Shown: positions 1 through 8,830, counted from the stretch's first letter. The stretch: DNA of 64,000 bases from Methanosarcina sp. MTP4 (GCF_000970045.1 NZ_CP009505.1:1302001-1366000); one strand, 5' to 3'. Numbers and translations are program-made. The notes: generated by a model from the sequence alone, not told the origin.

Positions 1-821
1 GCGGTGAGCAGCCCTATCTTGGAAAAGGAGTAACGTAGGAAAGGTGCAAGTTTCTGCCGCTCGGTGTAGTGGAGCATCTTCATAAGGGTTCCGAGCTCGA
101 TGCCTTCGGGGTGGGGCAGGATCTCTTCTGCCGGCTCAGGCATTTTGTCCGTGGCTCTCTCGAAGACTTCTTCATTCCCGTCCGGTTCGATCAGGGTGAT
201 CCGGGCATGGGGGTTTACAATGGCCGTTGCCTTCAGGTACTCATAAATGGACTGCCGTCTTCCTTTCACATAGGACGCTTTCATTTCCAGCTCTATCTGG
301 GTCCCATGGGGGCGGAACCAGTCCGTAACCTCGTCTTTCAGGATATCGGGCTCGTTCGTGCTGGTATTGATCATGAGTTCGTAGTAATGGGCAGGGGCGT
401 CTGAATTGATCTTCGAGAGGATCTTCGTGTGCCTGCCCGCGGTCATCTGGGAATAGAGTACCGCTGCGGAAATTCCTATCCCCTGCTGCCCCCTGCTCTG
501 CTTCAGGGCATGGAACCTGGAGCCGTAGAGGAGTTTGGCAAAGACCTTCGGGATCTGTTCCTTGATGATCCCGGGCCCATTGTCTTCGATGATGACAGTC
601 ACGTAGTCCTGTCCTATCCTTTCGATCTGGATAAGGAGGTCCGGGAGAATTCCTGCTTCCTCACAGGCGTCCAGGGAGTTGTCCACGGCTTCCTTCACCG
701 TTGTGATAAGGCTTCGCGGGGCAGAGTCAAAGCCCAGGATGTGCCTGTTCTTCTCAAAAAATTCTGCGACACTTATCGATTTTTGTTTTTTGGCTAGTTC
801 TTCTGCAATGGGGGCTTCCAT
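1..821 (-). CDS. top6B: DNA topoisomerase VI subunit B (N-terminal part, cut by window edge)
   Basis: ATPase subunit of the archaeal type IIB topoisomerase, which relaxes and decatenates DNA together with the cleaving A subunit. About 273 codons are visible from the ATG at 821 to the left edge, with no stop. The GHKL ATPase motifs are in order: the N-box EAVDNSLDA around residues 43-51, the G1 box IEDNGPGI around 77-84, and the ATP-lid stretch [17 protein letters not shown] shortly after. The C-terminal transducer lies outside the window. The opening [22 protein letters not shown] matches the family's usual start. The partner gene top6A is not seen here; it would be expected to the left. Function is confident from the motifs. 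Confidence 0.95.
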   Translation of the reverse strand, partial: MEAPIAEELAKKQKSISVAEFFEKNRHILGFDSAPRSLITTVKEAVDNSLDACEEAGILPDLLIQIERIGQDYVTVIIEDNGPGIIKEQIPKVFAKLLYGSRFHALKQSRGQQGIGISAAVLYSQMTAGRHTKILSKINSDAPAHYYELMINTSTNEPDILKDEVTDWFRPHGTQIELEMKASYVKGRRQSIYEYLKATAIVNPHARITLIEPDGNEEVFERATDKMPEPAEEILPHPEGIELGTLMKMLHYTERQKLAPFLRYSFSKIGLLT

Positions 822-908
822 AGAATTTTCCCTCTGGGCTGAAAAATCAATCTGATGTTTAATTAAGTCAAGTACCCTAATTATTTCACCAATCTCAAGT
901 TAAAATTT

Positions 909-987
909 AACCACAGAAAGCACTGATAACACGGAATAAAGGAAATTGGGGCACAATCCTTCCGTGCTTTCCGTGTCTTCCGTGGTT
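909..987. repeat. Inverted repeat with 28-nt arms (CCACGGAA-type element)
   Basis: The left arm at 909-936 begins AACCACAGAAAGCAC and the right arm at 960-987 ends TCTTCCGTGGTT. When the right arm is reverse complemented, 22 of 28 positions match the left. The 23-nt middle would form the loop. The arms are built of related CACGGAA/GACACGG words, so the structure could be either a transcribed hairpin or a degenerate small mobile repeat. Confidence 0.6.
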
Positions 988-1039
988 ATAAAGTAAGTGT
1001 AAATATTTACGTTCGGGACTATAATCTGGTTTTTTGATC

Positions 1040-1137
1040 AATAAGATTTGGGTGAATAAGATTTGTTGAATAAGATTTGTTGAATAAGATTTGTTGAATA
1101 AGATTTGTTGAATAAGATTTGTTGAATAAGATTTGGG
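1040..1137. repeat. Tandem repeat, 14-bp unit GTTGAATAAGATTT
   Basis: About seven head-to-tail units; the outer ones carry GGG instead of GTT. The inner copies are identical, which suggests recent slippage or unequal exchange. Confidence 0.9.
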
Positions 1138-1316
1138 TGAATATTTTTTTAAGCTGGTAATGTATGCTCTTCTATTAAATATCCTGATGCATTGTCTATC
1201 ATAATAAATGTCCAAGGTAATAAAAATAAGTTCATGGTAAAAAAGGTATCGGGTTTTTTGTGTCCGGTATTTCCGGATCTTCGGATCTGATGCCCTGATA
1301 ACAAGTCCGAGATTTT

Positions 1317-1547
1317 TCAGAGTTCGGCTCCGACAATTGTCTGGGTTGCGGTCACCGTATCGCTTTCCCGGATCTTGTCCACTACGGTATTTAGAGTTGT
1401 CAGGTCCCTTACTTCTATGATAACGACGAAGTCATATTCTCCGAAGACGTGGTAGACGTCTTTGATCCCTTCTATGCTCCTCAGTTCTTCATATGCCGCC
1501 TTTTCGTGTCCTGGCAGCACATTTGTCATTGTAACTCCTATAACCAT
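1317..1547 (-). CDS. Stand-alone Lrp/AsnC ligand-binding (RAM) domain protein
   Basis: A 76-residue protein with the alpha-beta RAM fold of Lrp/AsnC regulators but without a helix-turn-helix. The pattern VIGVTMTNVLPGHEKAAYEEL, then a GIKDVYHVFGEYDFVVIIEV stretch, then a conserved TQTIVG end, is typical of free-standing RAM proteins. These are thought to bind amino acids or to form mixed oligomers with full Lrp proteins. The ATG at 1547 is preferred over a TTG three codons upstream because the domain begins at once with MVIGVTM. Nothing around it indicates the ligand. Confidence 0.85.
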   Translation of the reverse strand: MVIGVTMTNVLPGHEKAAYEELRSIEGIKDVYHVFGEYDFVVIIEVRDLTTLNTVVDKIRESDTVTATQTIVGAEL

Positions 1548-1790
1548 ATGTCTCAATACGTAGGTAACGGCTACAAGTTATTTATTTTTTGTTAAGGATT
1601 TTTGAAGGTGAGTTGACTGCCGTCGGAAGGTTTTTGACTCCGGCTTCCGGGGAATTCCCGATTATTTTGATTATTTTGATTACTTTGATTCCCCGATTTT
1701 TTCGGGGCTTTGATTAGTTCGGGTCCCCGATTTATTGGTTACTTTGAATCACCGATTGCTTAAATAGTATCAATGAATTAATACAGGCAC

Positions 1791-2417
1791 ATGTCCCACG
1801 AGTCGCACAGGGTGGAGGACACCTTCGAGTCCCAGTTTATAGAAAAATACCTGAGCGAGTACGCCAGTATTTCCTCCATTGTAAGGGAGGCGCTGCCTTT
1901 TGAACTTGTTGCGACTGTAGGGGGCGTTATTGCAGGTGTCATTTTTTCCGGTATGACCGACGAACTCGAGATGATCCCTGGTCTGATTGTGATCTATCCC
2001 GGGGTGCTGGGGCTTCGCGGAAACATATCTTCCACTCTTGGTTCCCGGCTTGGAAGTGCGATCCATATGGGGCTGATTACTGACATTGACAGGAGCAACC
2101 CCGAACTTACTAACAACATAAACGGCTCCCTGCTCCTGGGTTTTATCATGGCGGTCCTGCTTGGGCTGCTTGGGCACCTTTTTACCCTGGCCCTGGGTTT
2201 TGAAAGCGCCGGGGCGTTCAAACTCATACTTATTTCCGTTATTGCTGCGGTCACTTCGGGAATAATCCTCTCCGTAGTTGCGGTCCTGCTTGCTATCGGG
2301 ATGTTCAGGTTCGGCTTTGACCCTGATAACGTGGTTACGCCTTCTATAGCCACCATAGGGGACATTGTTTCCATGTTTATGCTCTTTGTTGCGGCAAAAC
2401 TGGTGGTGATGCTGTGA
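1791..2417 (+). CDS. MgtE-type divalent cation transporter, membrane domain (first half)
   Basis: A 208-residue membrane protein corresponding only to the SLC41/MgtE membrane domain; it lacks the N-terminal and CBS cytosolic domains of bacterial MgtE. Visible family features are the polar pore-lining stretch YPGVLGLRGNISSTLGSRL around residues 68-86 and several hydrophobic helices, ending with the DPDNVVTP stretch near residue 180. It overlaps the next gene by four bases (GTGA). The two are homologous halves and probably form a heterodimeric Mg2+ or other divalent-metal channel. A TATA-like CTTAAATAG lies about 30 bases upstream of the ATG. Confidence 0.9.
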   Translation: MSHESHRVEDTFESQFIEKYLSEYASISSIVREALPFELVATVGGVIAGVIFSGMTDELEMIPGLIVIYPGVLGLRGNISSTLGSRLGSAIHMGLITDIDRSNPELTNNINGSLLLGFIMAVLLGLLGHLFTLALGFESAGAFKLILISVIAAVTSGIILSVVAVLLAIGMFRFGFDPDNVVTPSIATIGDIVSMFMLFVAAKLVVML

Positions 2418-2995
2418 AAAGAAAGGCAAGGGGTGCTACCAGTTACTATACAGTGGAGGGCATTGTCCGAAGGGGGCTTCCGGTCCTTTCGCTTACCTGT
2501 GTGATCGGGATAATTGTGGGACAGATCCTGAACTCGAAAGAAAGCAGCCTTATTTCGATGCCTGCGATCCTGATCCTTATTCCTGCCCTTATCAAAATTG
2601 GGGGGGATACCGGAAGCATGCTGGGCGCCCGGCTTTCTTCTGCCTTCCATATGGGACTTGGGACCCACATCCGCAGGAACCCCGTGGTTTACAACAGCCT
2701 CATAGCTGTAGCCATAGTAGGCCTGGTGTCTTCATTTTCGGTCAGCGTACTTGTCTGGTTGGCCAGCAATTTGATGGGATTCGGGATGCCTTACCTGACC
2801 CTTCTGGAAATTAGCCTGATTGCTGTATCCATCGAGCTGGTCGTGGTATACTCGGCGACGATCGGCATTGCCTTTGCTTCCCACCGTTTCGGGATCGACC
2901 CTGACGATACCGTCATTCCCTTGATCGCGACACTCGGGGACCTTGTAGGGGTTACCGGGATTTTCGTAGCCCTGAACCTGCTAAACCTGGTGTGA
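2414..2995 (+). CDS. MgtE-type divalent cation transporter, membrane domain (second half)
   Basis: A 193-residue paralog of the preceding protein and its probable partner. It shows the same landmarks: IPALIKIGGDTGSMLGARLSSAF around residues 56-78 and DPDDTVIPLIATLGD near residue 165. The start is the GTG at 2414, whose bases overlap the upstream TGA, indicating translational coupling. No cytosolic Mg2+-sensing domain is fused to it. The downstream PhoU/RCK_C protein may take that role (inference from context). Confidence 0.9.
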   Translation: MKRKARGATSYYTVEGIVRRGLPVLSLTCVIGIIVGQILNSKESSLISMPAILILIPALIKIGGDTGSMLGARLSSAFHMGLGTHIRRNPVVYNSLIAVAIVGLVSSFSVSVLVWLASNLMGFGMPYLTLLEISLIAVSIELVVVYSATIGIAFASHRFGIDPDDTVIPLIATLGDLVGVTGIFVALNLLNLV

Positions 2996-3167
2996 TTTTC
3001 ATGAACAGCTTTAAAAGGGAAGCTATGAATCAGTTGCTGTCCAGACCTATAATTACTTTTATTTTATATTACTTAATCTCTAAAATATTAATCAGTTTGA
3101 AAATTAATAATTACTATGAGGTAAATACAGTACACATCAATAATTGTGTAGAGTTGATACAGAGACC

Positions 3168-4367
3168 ATGTTCCCGAAAGAATTCAGGCACACTCCTAGG
3201 AATATCTTAGATTTGTTGACTGAGATGAAGGATACCTCCGAACTCATGGTGGACCTTGCATACTCTGCAATGATCTACGATGATGAAGACGTTGCAGAAG
3301 AGGTGCTCCATCTCGAAGATAAAATGGACACTCTTGATTACCACATGAAGATGGCTGCGATGCTGAGCACGCGCCGGGTTGACGAAGCCGAAGAACTCCT
3401 GGGAGTTTTAAAGGTTGCCGCCTCCTCGGAAAACATTTCAAATGCTGCAGGCGATATTGCCAAGATTGTCCTCATGAACATGGGCATCCCCATGGAACTG
3501 AAGGTCGCCCTGCGCGAAGCCGAAGAGACTGTTGTGCGGGCAACCGTGGCTGAAGAATCCCCCATGGCCGGACGGACTCTGGGCGATCTTGAGCTGGACC
3601 TTGAAACCGGGATGTGGGTGATCGCAATCCGGAGAAGTGAAGACTGGATTTATGACCCTGACAAGGAAACCCGGATCCGCCAGGACGACGTGCTCATCGC
3701 AAGGGGGCATGACGATGGAGTGAACCTTTTCTTCGAGATGGCAACGACCCGGGAATTTGTCCCGAAGGAGATCGAGCATAACATCGTACTGAAAGACCTC
3801 GAGCATGCCGTAGACATCATTGTGGACATGAAAAACATGTCCGAACTTTCGGTAGGACTCGCATACTCTGCTATTCTCTTTGACAACGAAGACATAGCAT
3901 ACGAGGTCAGTGCCCTTGAATCGGAAATGGATTCCATGAAGTACGAACTCCAGCACTGGGTCCTTGAGACTGCAAAGCATGTCGAGGATGTAAACCAGCT
4001 CCGTGGAATCCTGCACCTGGCAAGTGCCTCCGAGGCTATTTCCGATGCAGCCTACGGGATTGCTGACACAGTGCTCAGAGACATTGAACTTCATCCGGTC
4101 ATAACCCTTGCTGTCCGGAACTCCGAAGAGGTTATCACCCGACTGAAAGTGGAAAAATGTTCCCCCATTGTGGGCAAGACTTTCTCCGAACTGAATCTCG
4201 AAACCGAAACCGGGCTGCATGTGATGGCAATCAAGCGGGAAGAACGCTGGGTCTATGCCCCAAAGGGCAATACCGTGATACAGGCCGGAGACCTGCTGAT
4301 CGCCCGCGGCTCGCGGATCGGAGAAGGGGCACTTATCGATATGTGCGAATGTGAGTTGCACAAGTAA
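3168..4367 (+). CDS. Duplicated PhoU-RCK_C (TrkA-C) regulatory protein
   Basis: A soluble 399-residue protein made of two copies of the same unit: a PhoU-like helical segment (about residues 1-95 and 205-300) followed by an RCK_C/TrkA-C domain (about 115-195 and 315-395). Parallels are LMVDLAYSAMIYDDEDVAEEV with LSVGLAYSAILFDNEDIAYEV, and LETGMWVIAIRR with ETGLHVMAIKR. RCK_C domains bind ligands that gate ion transporters, so with the MgtE halves 170 bases upstream it is probably their cytosolic regulator. The ATG at 3168 is preferred over an upstream in-frame TTG. Its TAA stop lies inside the first unit of a tandem repeat. Confidence 0.85.
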   Translation: MFPKEFRHTPRNILDLLTEMKDTSELMVDLAYSAMIYDDEDVAEEVLHLEDKMDTLDYHMKMAAMLSTRRVDEAEELLGVLKVAASSENISNAAGDIAKIVLMNMGIPMELKVALREAEETVVRATVAEESPMAGRTLGDLELDLETGMWVIAIRRSEDWIYDPDKETRIRQDDVLIARGHDDGVNLFFEMATTREFVPKEIEHNIVLKDLEHAVDIIVDMKNMSELSVGLAYSAILFDNEDIAYEVSALESEMDSMKYELQHWVLETAKHVEDVNQLRGILHLASASEAISDAAYGIADTVLRDIELHPVITLAVRNSEEVITRLKVEKCSPIVGKTFSELNLETETGLHVMAIKREERWVYAPKGNTVIQAGDLLIARGSRIGEGALIDMCECELHK

Positions 4368-4414
4368 GCTGCTCCAGTAAGCTGCTCCAGTAAGCTGCTC
4401 CAGTAAGCTGCTCC
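4363..4414. repeat. Tandem repeat, 13-bp unit AGTAAGCTGCTCC, four copies
   Basis: Four identical units. The first contains the TAA stop codon of the PhoU-RCK_C gene, so amplification started exactly at the gene's 3' end. Confidence 0.95.
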
Positions 4415-4530
4415 AGTATTTTTGAATTAAATCCCTGGGACAGGGAAAGCCGAACCCGGAAACCCCGGGTCGGATAGCTCTGGCTTTTCGGACTTTGATT
4501 TTTATGTTTCTTTTTTGTCCTGATTTGTCC

Positions 4531-4545
4531 TGTTTTTTATATATT
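4531..4545 (+). promoter_or_regulatory. TATA box for the DUF362 gene
   Basis: The sequence TTTTTTATATATTTG lies about 25-30 bases before the ATG at 4564, the usual archaeal spacing to a transcription start close to the start codon. Confidence 0.55.
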
Positions 4546-4563
4546 TGAGGCACCAATTACTCC

Positions 4564-5454
4564 ATGGGAGTGATTATGGTGTTTGTTGGAGTTTCAAGAC
4601 ATGAAGATATCCTGAAATCCGTAAAAGTTGCCGTGGAACTGGCAGGAGGTCTCGGGGTCCGGAAGGGTTCCACGGTGCTTATCCGGCCCAATGCTAACAC
4701 AGGAGACCTTCCCCCTGGGTCCACAAGTCCGGAAGTCCTGAGGGGGGCTATTCGGGAGGTTCGGAAATACAATCCCGACAAAATCATCGTCGCGGAAAAA
4801 TCCATGACCTCACTGGACACGGAAAAGGTAATGAAGAAGCTGGGGCTCTGGCAGGTTGCGGAGTCCGAAGGAGTGGACGAGGTCCTTACTTTTGACCACA
4901 TGAAACGCTGGCACATGAAACCTGACGGGGCTTCTTCCTGGCCCCTGGGATTTTACGTGCCCGAAATGCTGGCTTCTGTTGATTATATGATTGCCCTTCC
5001 CGTGATCAAGACCCATTGGACGGCAACCTTTACCATGGGGCTGAAGTCTCAGATCAGTATAACTGCAGACCGGGACAGGATGCGGCTTCCCCATGGAAAG
5101 CACAGGGACCTTCTTTTCGGGAAAATGATCGCAGAGGCAAACCTTGTCTTCAAGCCCGATTTCTACATTTCCGATGCCACTAAATGTTTCGTCACCGAGG
5201 GCCCTAACATCGGGACCCTGAAGGAGCCGGGCCTCATCATCGCAAGCCCCGACGTGATAGCCAATGACGTGGTGGGCCTGGCCCTCCTCAAGACGCTCGG
5301 CACCATGCCGGAAATCCAGGAAAGTTCTGTCTGGGCCCAGCCGCAGATCGAAAGGGCTGTAGAACTGGGGCTCGGGGTCCGGAAAAGGGAGGAAATAGTG
5401 ATTGAGAGTTCCGGGGTCGAAGAAATTGGAGCTATTATAGCCAATACCCTTTGA
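4564..5454 (+). CDS. DUF362 domain protein
   Basis: A 296-residue protein of the DUF362 family, recognisable from VLIRPNANTGDLPPGSTSPEVL near the N terminus, the ALPVIKTHWTATFTMGLKSQ motif around residues 140-160, ISDATKCFVTEGPNIG around 200-216, and DVIANDVVGLALL near 230. The family's reaction is not established. Some members carry ferredoxin-like cysteine clusters, but this one has no 4Fe-4S motif. It stands alone with its own TATA box. Two ATGs four codons apart are possible starts; the first is used. Confidence 0.85.
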   Translation: MGVIMVFVGVSRHEDILKSVKVAVELAGGLGVRKGSTVLIRPNANTGDLPPGSTSPEVLRGAIREVRKYNPDKIIVAEKSMTSLDTEKVMKKLGLWQVAESEGVDEVLTFDHMKRWHMKPDGASSWPLGFYVPEMLASVDYMIALPVIKTHWTATFTMGLKSQISITADRDRMRLPHGKHRDLLFGKMIAEANLVFKPDFYISDATKCFVTEGPNIGTLKEPGLIIASPDVIANDVVGLALLKTLGTMPEIQESSVWAQPQIERAVELGLGVRKREEIVIESSGVEEIGAIIANTL

Positions 5455-5466
5455 TTCTTTCCCGGT

Positions 5467-5576
5467 ATCGATGGGAAAAAGGAAGACCTGTAGCGAACTA
5501 TGCTTATCATATTCGCCGGGGAATGCCATTCCCTGTTAATCGATGGGAAAAAGGAAGACCTGTAGCGAACTATGCT
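5467..5576. repeat. Pair of identical 38-bp direct repeats separated by 34 bp
   Basis: Copies at 5467-5504 and 5539-5576 both begin ATCGATGGGAAAAAGGAAG and end GCGAACTATGCT. The 34-bp spacer is unique. The geometry resembles one CRISPR repeat-spacer-repeat, but there are only two copies and no cas genes nearby. The rest of the spacer up to 5921 holds no gene. Confidence 0.8.
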
Positions 5577-5921
5577 CTGGATAAGGGGATTTTTCAGGGT
5601 CAATAGGCTGTGTCCTTAACTATTAGGTAGATGTTTGTCTGGTCACTAGTATATGTTCTTTGCCAGCAAGTAGATTTTCGAAAGGTAAATTTTCAGATCC
5701 ATCCGGGACTATTATGTTCAAGGTGACGCAGAGAGGCTTTTCCAGCTGATTCTTTGGTATTATAGGCCGCTACATCTTTATTTTTTTATATTTTTGATCC
5801 TTTGCCCTTCTCAGGGCTACTATTTTTATTTTCCTTCTTATATCATAACTGTGTGAACTTGGTCATACATCACCAAAATTTATTTATTTTCAATTGCCCC
5901 ATAGATTATTGGGTATTTTCT

Positions 5922-6128
5922 ATGAAATGTGAAATTTGTGAAGCAGAAAGTGACGCAAGATACTGCGAGAAATGCGGCGAAATCATGAATGAAGTCGTCA
6001 GGCAGGTTGGGGAAGCCCGCTGGGCTGCAATGGATGATTGTGCTTACATCTATCCGCTGGTCCGGCGCGTGGGCAAAGGCGAACTGACCGTCCACGATAT
6101 TATCCAGTCTCTTGATGTCGAAGACTGA
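5922..6128 (+). CDS. Small zinc-ribbon protein
   Basis: A 68-residue protein opening MKCEICEAESDARYCEKCGE, a four-cysteine zinc ribbon (C3, C6, C14, C17). A short helical region RQVGEARWAAMDDCAYIYPLVRR and an acidic C terminus follow. The open frame extends further upstream, but the ATG at 5922 places the cysteine knuckle at the N terminus, as expected. No partner gene is adjacent. Its role is unknown; a nucleic-acid or protein adaptor is possible. Confidence 0.7.
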   Translation: MKCEICEAESDARYCEKCGEIMNEVVRQVGEARWAAMDDCAYIYPLVRRVGKGELTVHDIIQSLDVED

Positions 6129-6666
6129 TTTTTGTTTTCCGAATTACAGGAATCCGTTTTCGCACTTTGGGAAGCAGTCTCGATAAGAGGCCGTTTCACT
6201 GACATTCCATTATCTCCTGCCTCGTCGTTCTGGCTTTAATTACCGGAGGTTATGGAATTACTGCTTTGAGGACCTTGAACTTAAGGACCTTTCACCGAAG
6301 TTCCGGTGTAAAACCCTGGTTCAGGGCCTTAATGTCTAAAAATTAACTGGATTATTAACTGGATTATTAACTGGATTATTAACTGAAAATTAACTGAAAA
6401 TTAACTGAAAATTAGTGCCTGAAATTAGTGCCTGAAAAACCTTTAACTTGCAAACATCCCTAAAATTAATATCTCTTCAGCCTTAATATTAAAGTGTTGA
6501 AGTGAAGCAGTAAAGTTACCAGAGTAATAATTAGAGTTTCAGATTTAGAGTTTCAGATTTAGAGTTACAAAACAATTTTTGGATTAATTACAGAGTGTAC
6601 AGGGGAATTCCGGAAAGTGGGATTCCGGCATGAATTTTCGAACCAGTTCAGGAATCGGTGCAGTAT
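6129..6666. other. 538-bp spacer with degenerate tandem repeats, no gene
   Basis: Contains the compound array at 6341-6436 and a short duplicated stretch (TAGAGTTTCAGATT, two and a half copies) at about 6531-6564. No convincing reading frame is seen. Confidence 0.7.
6341..6436. repeat. Compound tandem array (13-, 11- and 13-bp units)
   Basis: ATTAACTGGATT-type units (about four) pass into GAAAATTAACT (three) and then GAAATTAGTGCCT (two). Each block seems to have grown from the edge of the one before it. Confidence 0.85.
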
Positions 6667-7251
6667 ATGGACAGAAAGGCCGGGACAATCTTTTTGGTTT
6701 TCCTGCTGGCGGCATTGCTTGTGCTGTCGGGATGTACGGAAAAAGAAGGGACAGGTGAGCAAGATGAAAACCGGGAATTTCAGGATTCCGAAGGGGATGA
6801 GAATGTGAACATCCGGGATATCAGGGTTTTTAGTGATGCATTCGAACCAAAAGGCATTATCCCCAAAAAGTATACCTGCAACGGGGAAAACGTCAATCCC
6901 TCGCTCGGATTCGAGGGGATACCCGAAGAGGCGAAAAGCCTTGTGCTTATCATGGACGACCCGGATGCGCCAATGGGCACCTTTACACACTGGGTAATCT
7001 GGGATATCGAACCTGTTGCGGGAATTGAAGAAGACAGCATCCCCGGAGTTGAGGGGATGAATGATTTCAGGAAAATAGGGTATGGAGGTCCCTGCCCTCC
7101 TTCCGGCACCCACAGGTATTTCTTCAGGGTCTATGCCCTTGACAAAAAGCTAGAAATAAAAGCCGGAGCCGGAAGGAAAGATGTAGAGAACGCAATGATA
7201 GGGCATATCCTTGCGGAAGGGGAACTGGTCGGGAAATACGGAAAGGCCTGA
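6667..7251 (+). CDS. YbhB/YbcL-type PEBP lipoprotein
   Basis: A 194-residue exported protein of the phosphatidylethanolamine-binding (Raf kinase inhibitor-like) family. The N terminus is a signal peptide with a lipobox LVLSGC, giving a lipid-anchored Cys about residue 23. A charged linker follows, then the PEBP domain with KYTCNGENVNPSL, the LVLIMDDPDAPMGTFTHWVIW pocket motif and the GYGGPCPPSGTHRYFF motif. The ligand is unknown. The ATG at 6667 is preferred over a GTG three codons upstream. msrA starts 32 bases downstream, so the two may be co-transcribed. Confidence 0.9.
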   Translation: MDRKAGTIFLVFLLAALLVLSGCTEKEGTGEQDENREFQDSEGDENVNIRDIRVFSDAFEPKGIIPKKYTCNGENVNPSLGFEGIPEEAKSLVLIMDDPDAPMGTFTHWVIWDIEPVAGIEEDSIPGVEGMNDFRKIGYGGPCPPSGTHRYFFRVYALDKKLEIKAGAGRKDVENAMIGHILAEGELVGKYGKA

Positions 7252-7283
7252 TTTTCCCAAAAATCCGATGAGGGGGGAGTAAA

Positions 7284-7829
7284 ATGTCTGAAAAAGAAAA
7301 GAGTGAACATAGTCCTGACTATTTTGAAAACCCGGGGGGTCCCCTGCAAAAAGCCACTTTTGCCGCAGGCTGCTTCTGGGGTGTTGAGGCGGCTTTCCGG
7401 CAGGTCAAAGGAGTGGTCGCAACGGCTGTTGGGTATACCGGCGGGCACACTGAAAATCCTTCTTATGAGGACGTCTGCACCGACAGGACCGGACATGCGG
7501 AAGCTGTGCGCATAATCTTTGACCCGGCGGTTGTTTCCTATGAGACGCTGCTGAATATCTTCTGGAAGATTCATGACCCTACAACGGAAAACCGACAGGG
7601 GCCGGATGTCGGGTCCCAGTACCGCTCAGCTATCTTTTACCATAGCGAGGATCAAAAAGCCACAGCTTTCGCCTCGAAAGAGTGGCTGGAAAAGTCAGGG
7701 GGATCCAAAAATCCGGTCGTAACCGAGATCGTCCAGGCTTCCGGTTTCTACCTTGCCGAAGACTACCACCAGCAGTACTTTGAAAAGAAAGGGTTCCTGA
7801 AGCAGATTATTCACAGCCTGAAAAAGTGA
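7284..7829 (+). CDS. msrA: Peptide-methionine (S)-S-oxide reductase MsrA
   Basis: Repairs oxidised methionine. A 181-residue protein with the catalytic GCFWGVEAAF motif near residue 29, followed by GVVATAVGYTGGHTENPSYEDVC, HAEAVRIIFDP and the substrate-site stretch DVGSQYRSAIFY. It ends AEDYHQQYFEKK as in the family. A Shine-Dalgarno-like GAGGGGGG lies just upstream of the ATG. The usual resolving thiol must come from elsewhere, since few further cysteines are present. msrB is not seen in the window. Confidence 0.97.
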   Translation: MSEKEKSEHSPDYFENPGGPLQKATFAAGCFWGVEAAFRQVKGVVATAVGYTGGHTENPSYEDVCTDRTGHAEAVRIIFDPAVVSYETLLNIFWKIHDPTTENRQGPDVGSQYRSAIFYHSEDQKATAFASKEWLEKSGGSKNPVVTEIVQASGFYLAEDYHQQYFEKKGFLKQIIHSLKK

Positions 7830-7910
7830 GATGTGCTGGAGGATTTGAATAAGCCTGTAGTTTGACGTATAAGTTTAAAGTGTCAGAAGTGTCAGTTTTA
7901 CGTGGGTTGC

Positions 7911-7986
7911 AGGCACGTTTACAGGCACGTTTACAGGCATGTTCACAGGCATGTTCACAGGCATGTTTACAGGCATGTTTACAGGC
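7911..7986. repeat. Tandem repeat, 12-bp unit AGGCACGTTTAC, about six copies
   Basis: Units vary at two positions (CAC/CAT and TTTAC/TTCAC) in a nested order, as expected from stepwise duplication. It lies between msrA and ccmA. Confidence 0.9.
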
Positions 7987-8075
7987 GGTTAGCTGTGAGC
8001 CTGCGGATTTATGAAAAATCCATTTAAAAAACATATAAAAAGATTAATTTAGATTGATTCCTAAAGTAGTTCCGA

Positions 8076-8789
8076 ATGGAAAATGCGGTCTCAATACGGA
8101 ATCTATCAAAAACCTTCGGGAAAAACCCTGTCCTGAAAAACCTGGACCTCGACCTGAAAAAAGGCGAATTTACGGTTATTTTCGGCCCCAACGGAGCCGG
8201 CAAGACCACTCTTTTAAAACTGATCGCAACCCTTATCGAACCCGGTGAAGGTTCGCTTATAATAAACGGGTTTGACTCGGCCGAAGAACCGGAAAAAGTC
8301 CGGAAAGAAATCGGGATGCTTTCCCACGAATCCTATTTATACGGTGACCTGACCGCGGAAGAAAATCTCTTCTTTTTCGGAAAGATGTACGGGCTAGGGA
8401 AGCAGGAACTCGAAATAAGATCCGAGTACCTCTTAAATGAGGTGGGGCTCGAAACAAGGGCCGATGAGCGGGTCAGCACCTTTTCCAGGGGCATGAAACA
8501 GCGCCTTTCCATCGCAAGAGCTTTGATCAACGAACCCTCCCTCCTCATTCTGGATGAGCCGTACACAGGCCTGGACCCCAGGGCATCCGAGGTATTCGAG
8601 CATATCCTTAAAAGTCCCTCTTTTGAAGCAAGCAGTAAAATAATGGTATCCCACGACCTTGAAAGAGGCTTTGCCCTCTGCGACAGGATACTTGTCCTTA
8701 AAGCCGGCAGAATTGTTTATGACGGACTTAAAGGAGATTTCTCAGGGTTTTCGGAGTTTAAGGAGGCGTGTGCCCCCCTGCTGGCCTGA
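8076..8789 (+). CDS. ccmA: Haem exporter ATP-binding subunit CcmA
   Basis: A 237-residue ABC ATPase of cytochrome c maturation system I. The Walker A GPNGAGKT is at residues 37-44, the signature FSRGMKQRLSIARAL near 136-150, Walker B LLILDEPYTGLDP near 156-168 and the switch histidine in MVSHD. It is followed by ccmB and ccmC on the same strand, which fixes its identity among ABC ATPases. The complex loads haem onto CcmE or releases holo-CcmE. ccmE and ccmF are not in the window. Confidence 0.92.
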   Translation: MENAVSIRNLSKTFGKNPVLKNLDLDLKKGEFTVIFGPNGAGKTTLLKLIATLIEPGEGSLIINGFDSAEEPEKVRKEIGMLSHESYLYGDLTAEENLFFFGKMYGLGKQELEIRSEYLLNEVGLETRADERVSTFSRGMKQRLSIARALINEPSLLILDEPYTGLDPRASEVFEHILKSPSFEASSKIMVSHDLERGFALCDRILVLKAGRIVYDGLKGDFSGFSEFKEACAPLLA

Positions 8790-8830
8790 CCAGTTATTTC
8801 TGACCCTTTAAGTTGAATAAAGTTGGATAA

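Larger units (their letters stand above)
822..1316. other. Spacer with an inverted repeat and a 14-bp minisatellite, no gene
   Basis: Noncoding stretch between divergently oriented top6B and the convergent end of the RAM-domain gene. It holds the 28-nt inverted repeat and the tandem array listed separately. The short open frames crossing it are made of repeat units and have no start signals. Confidence 0.7.

Noticed and set aside
3438-4556. 372-codon minus-strand frame
   Set aside because: Antisense to the PhoU-RCK_C gene and running through the 13-bp repeats; no domain is recognisable.
5467-5576. CRISPR array
   Set aside because: Only two repeat copies, no leader and no cas genes; reported as a direct repeat instead.
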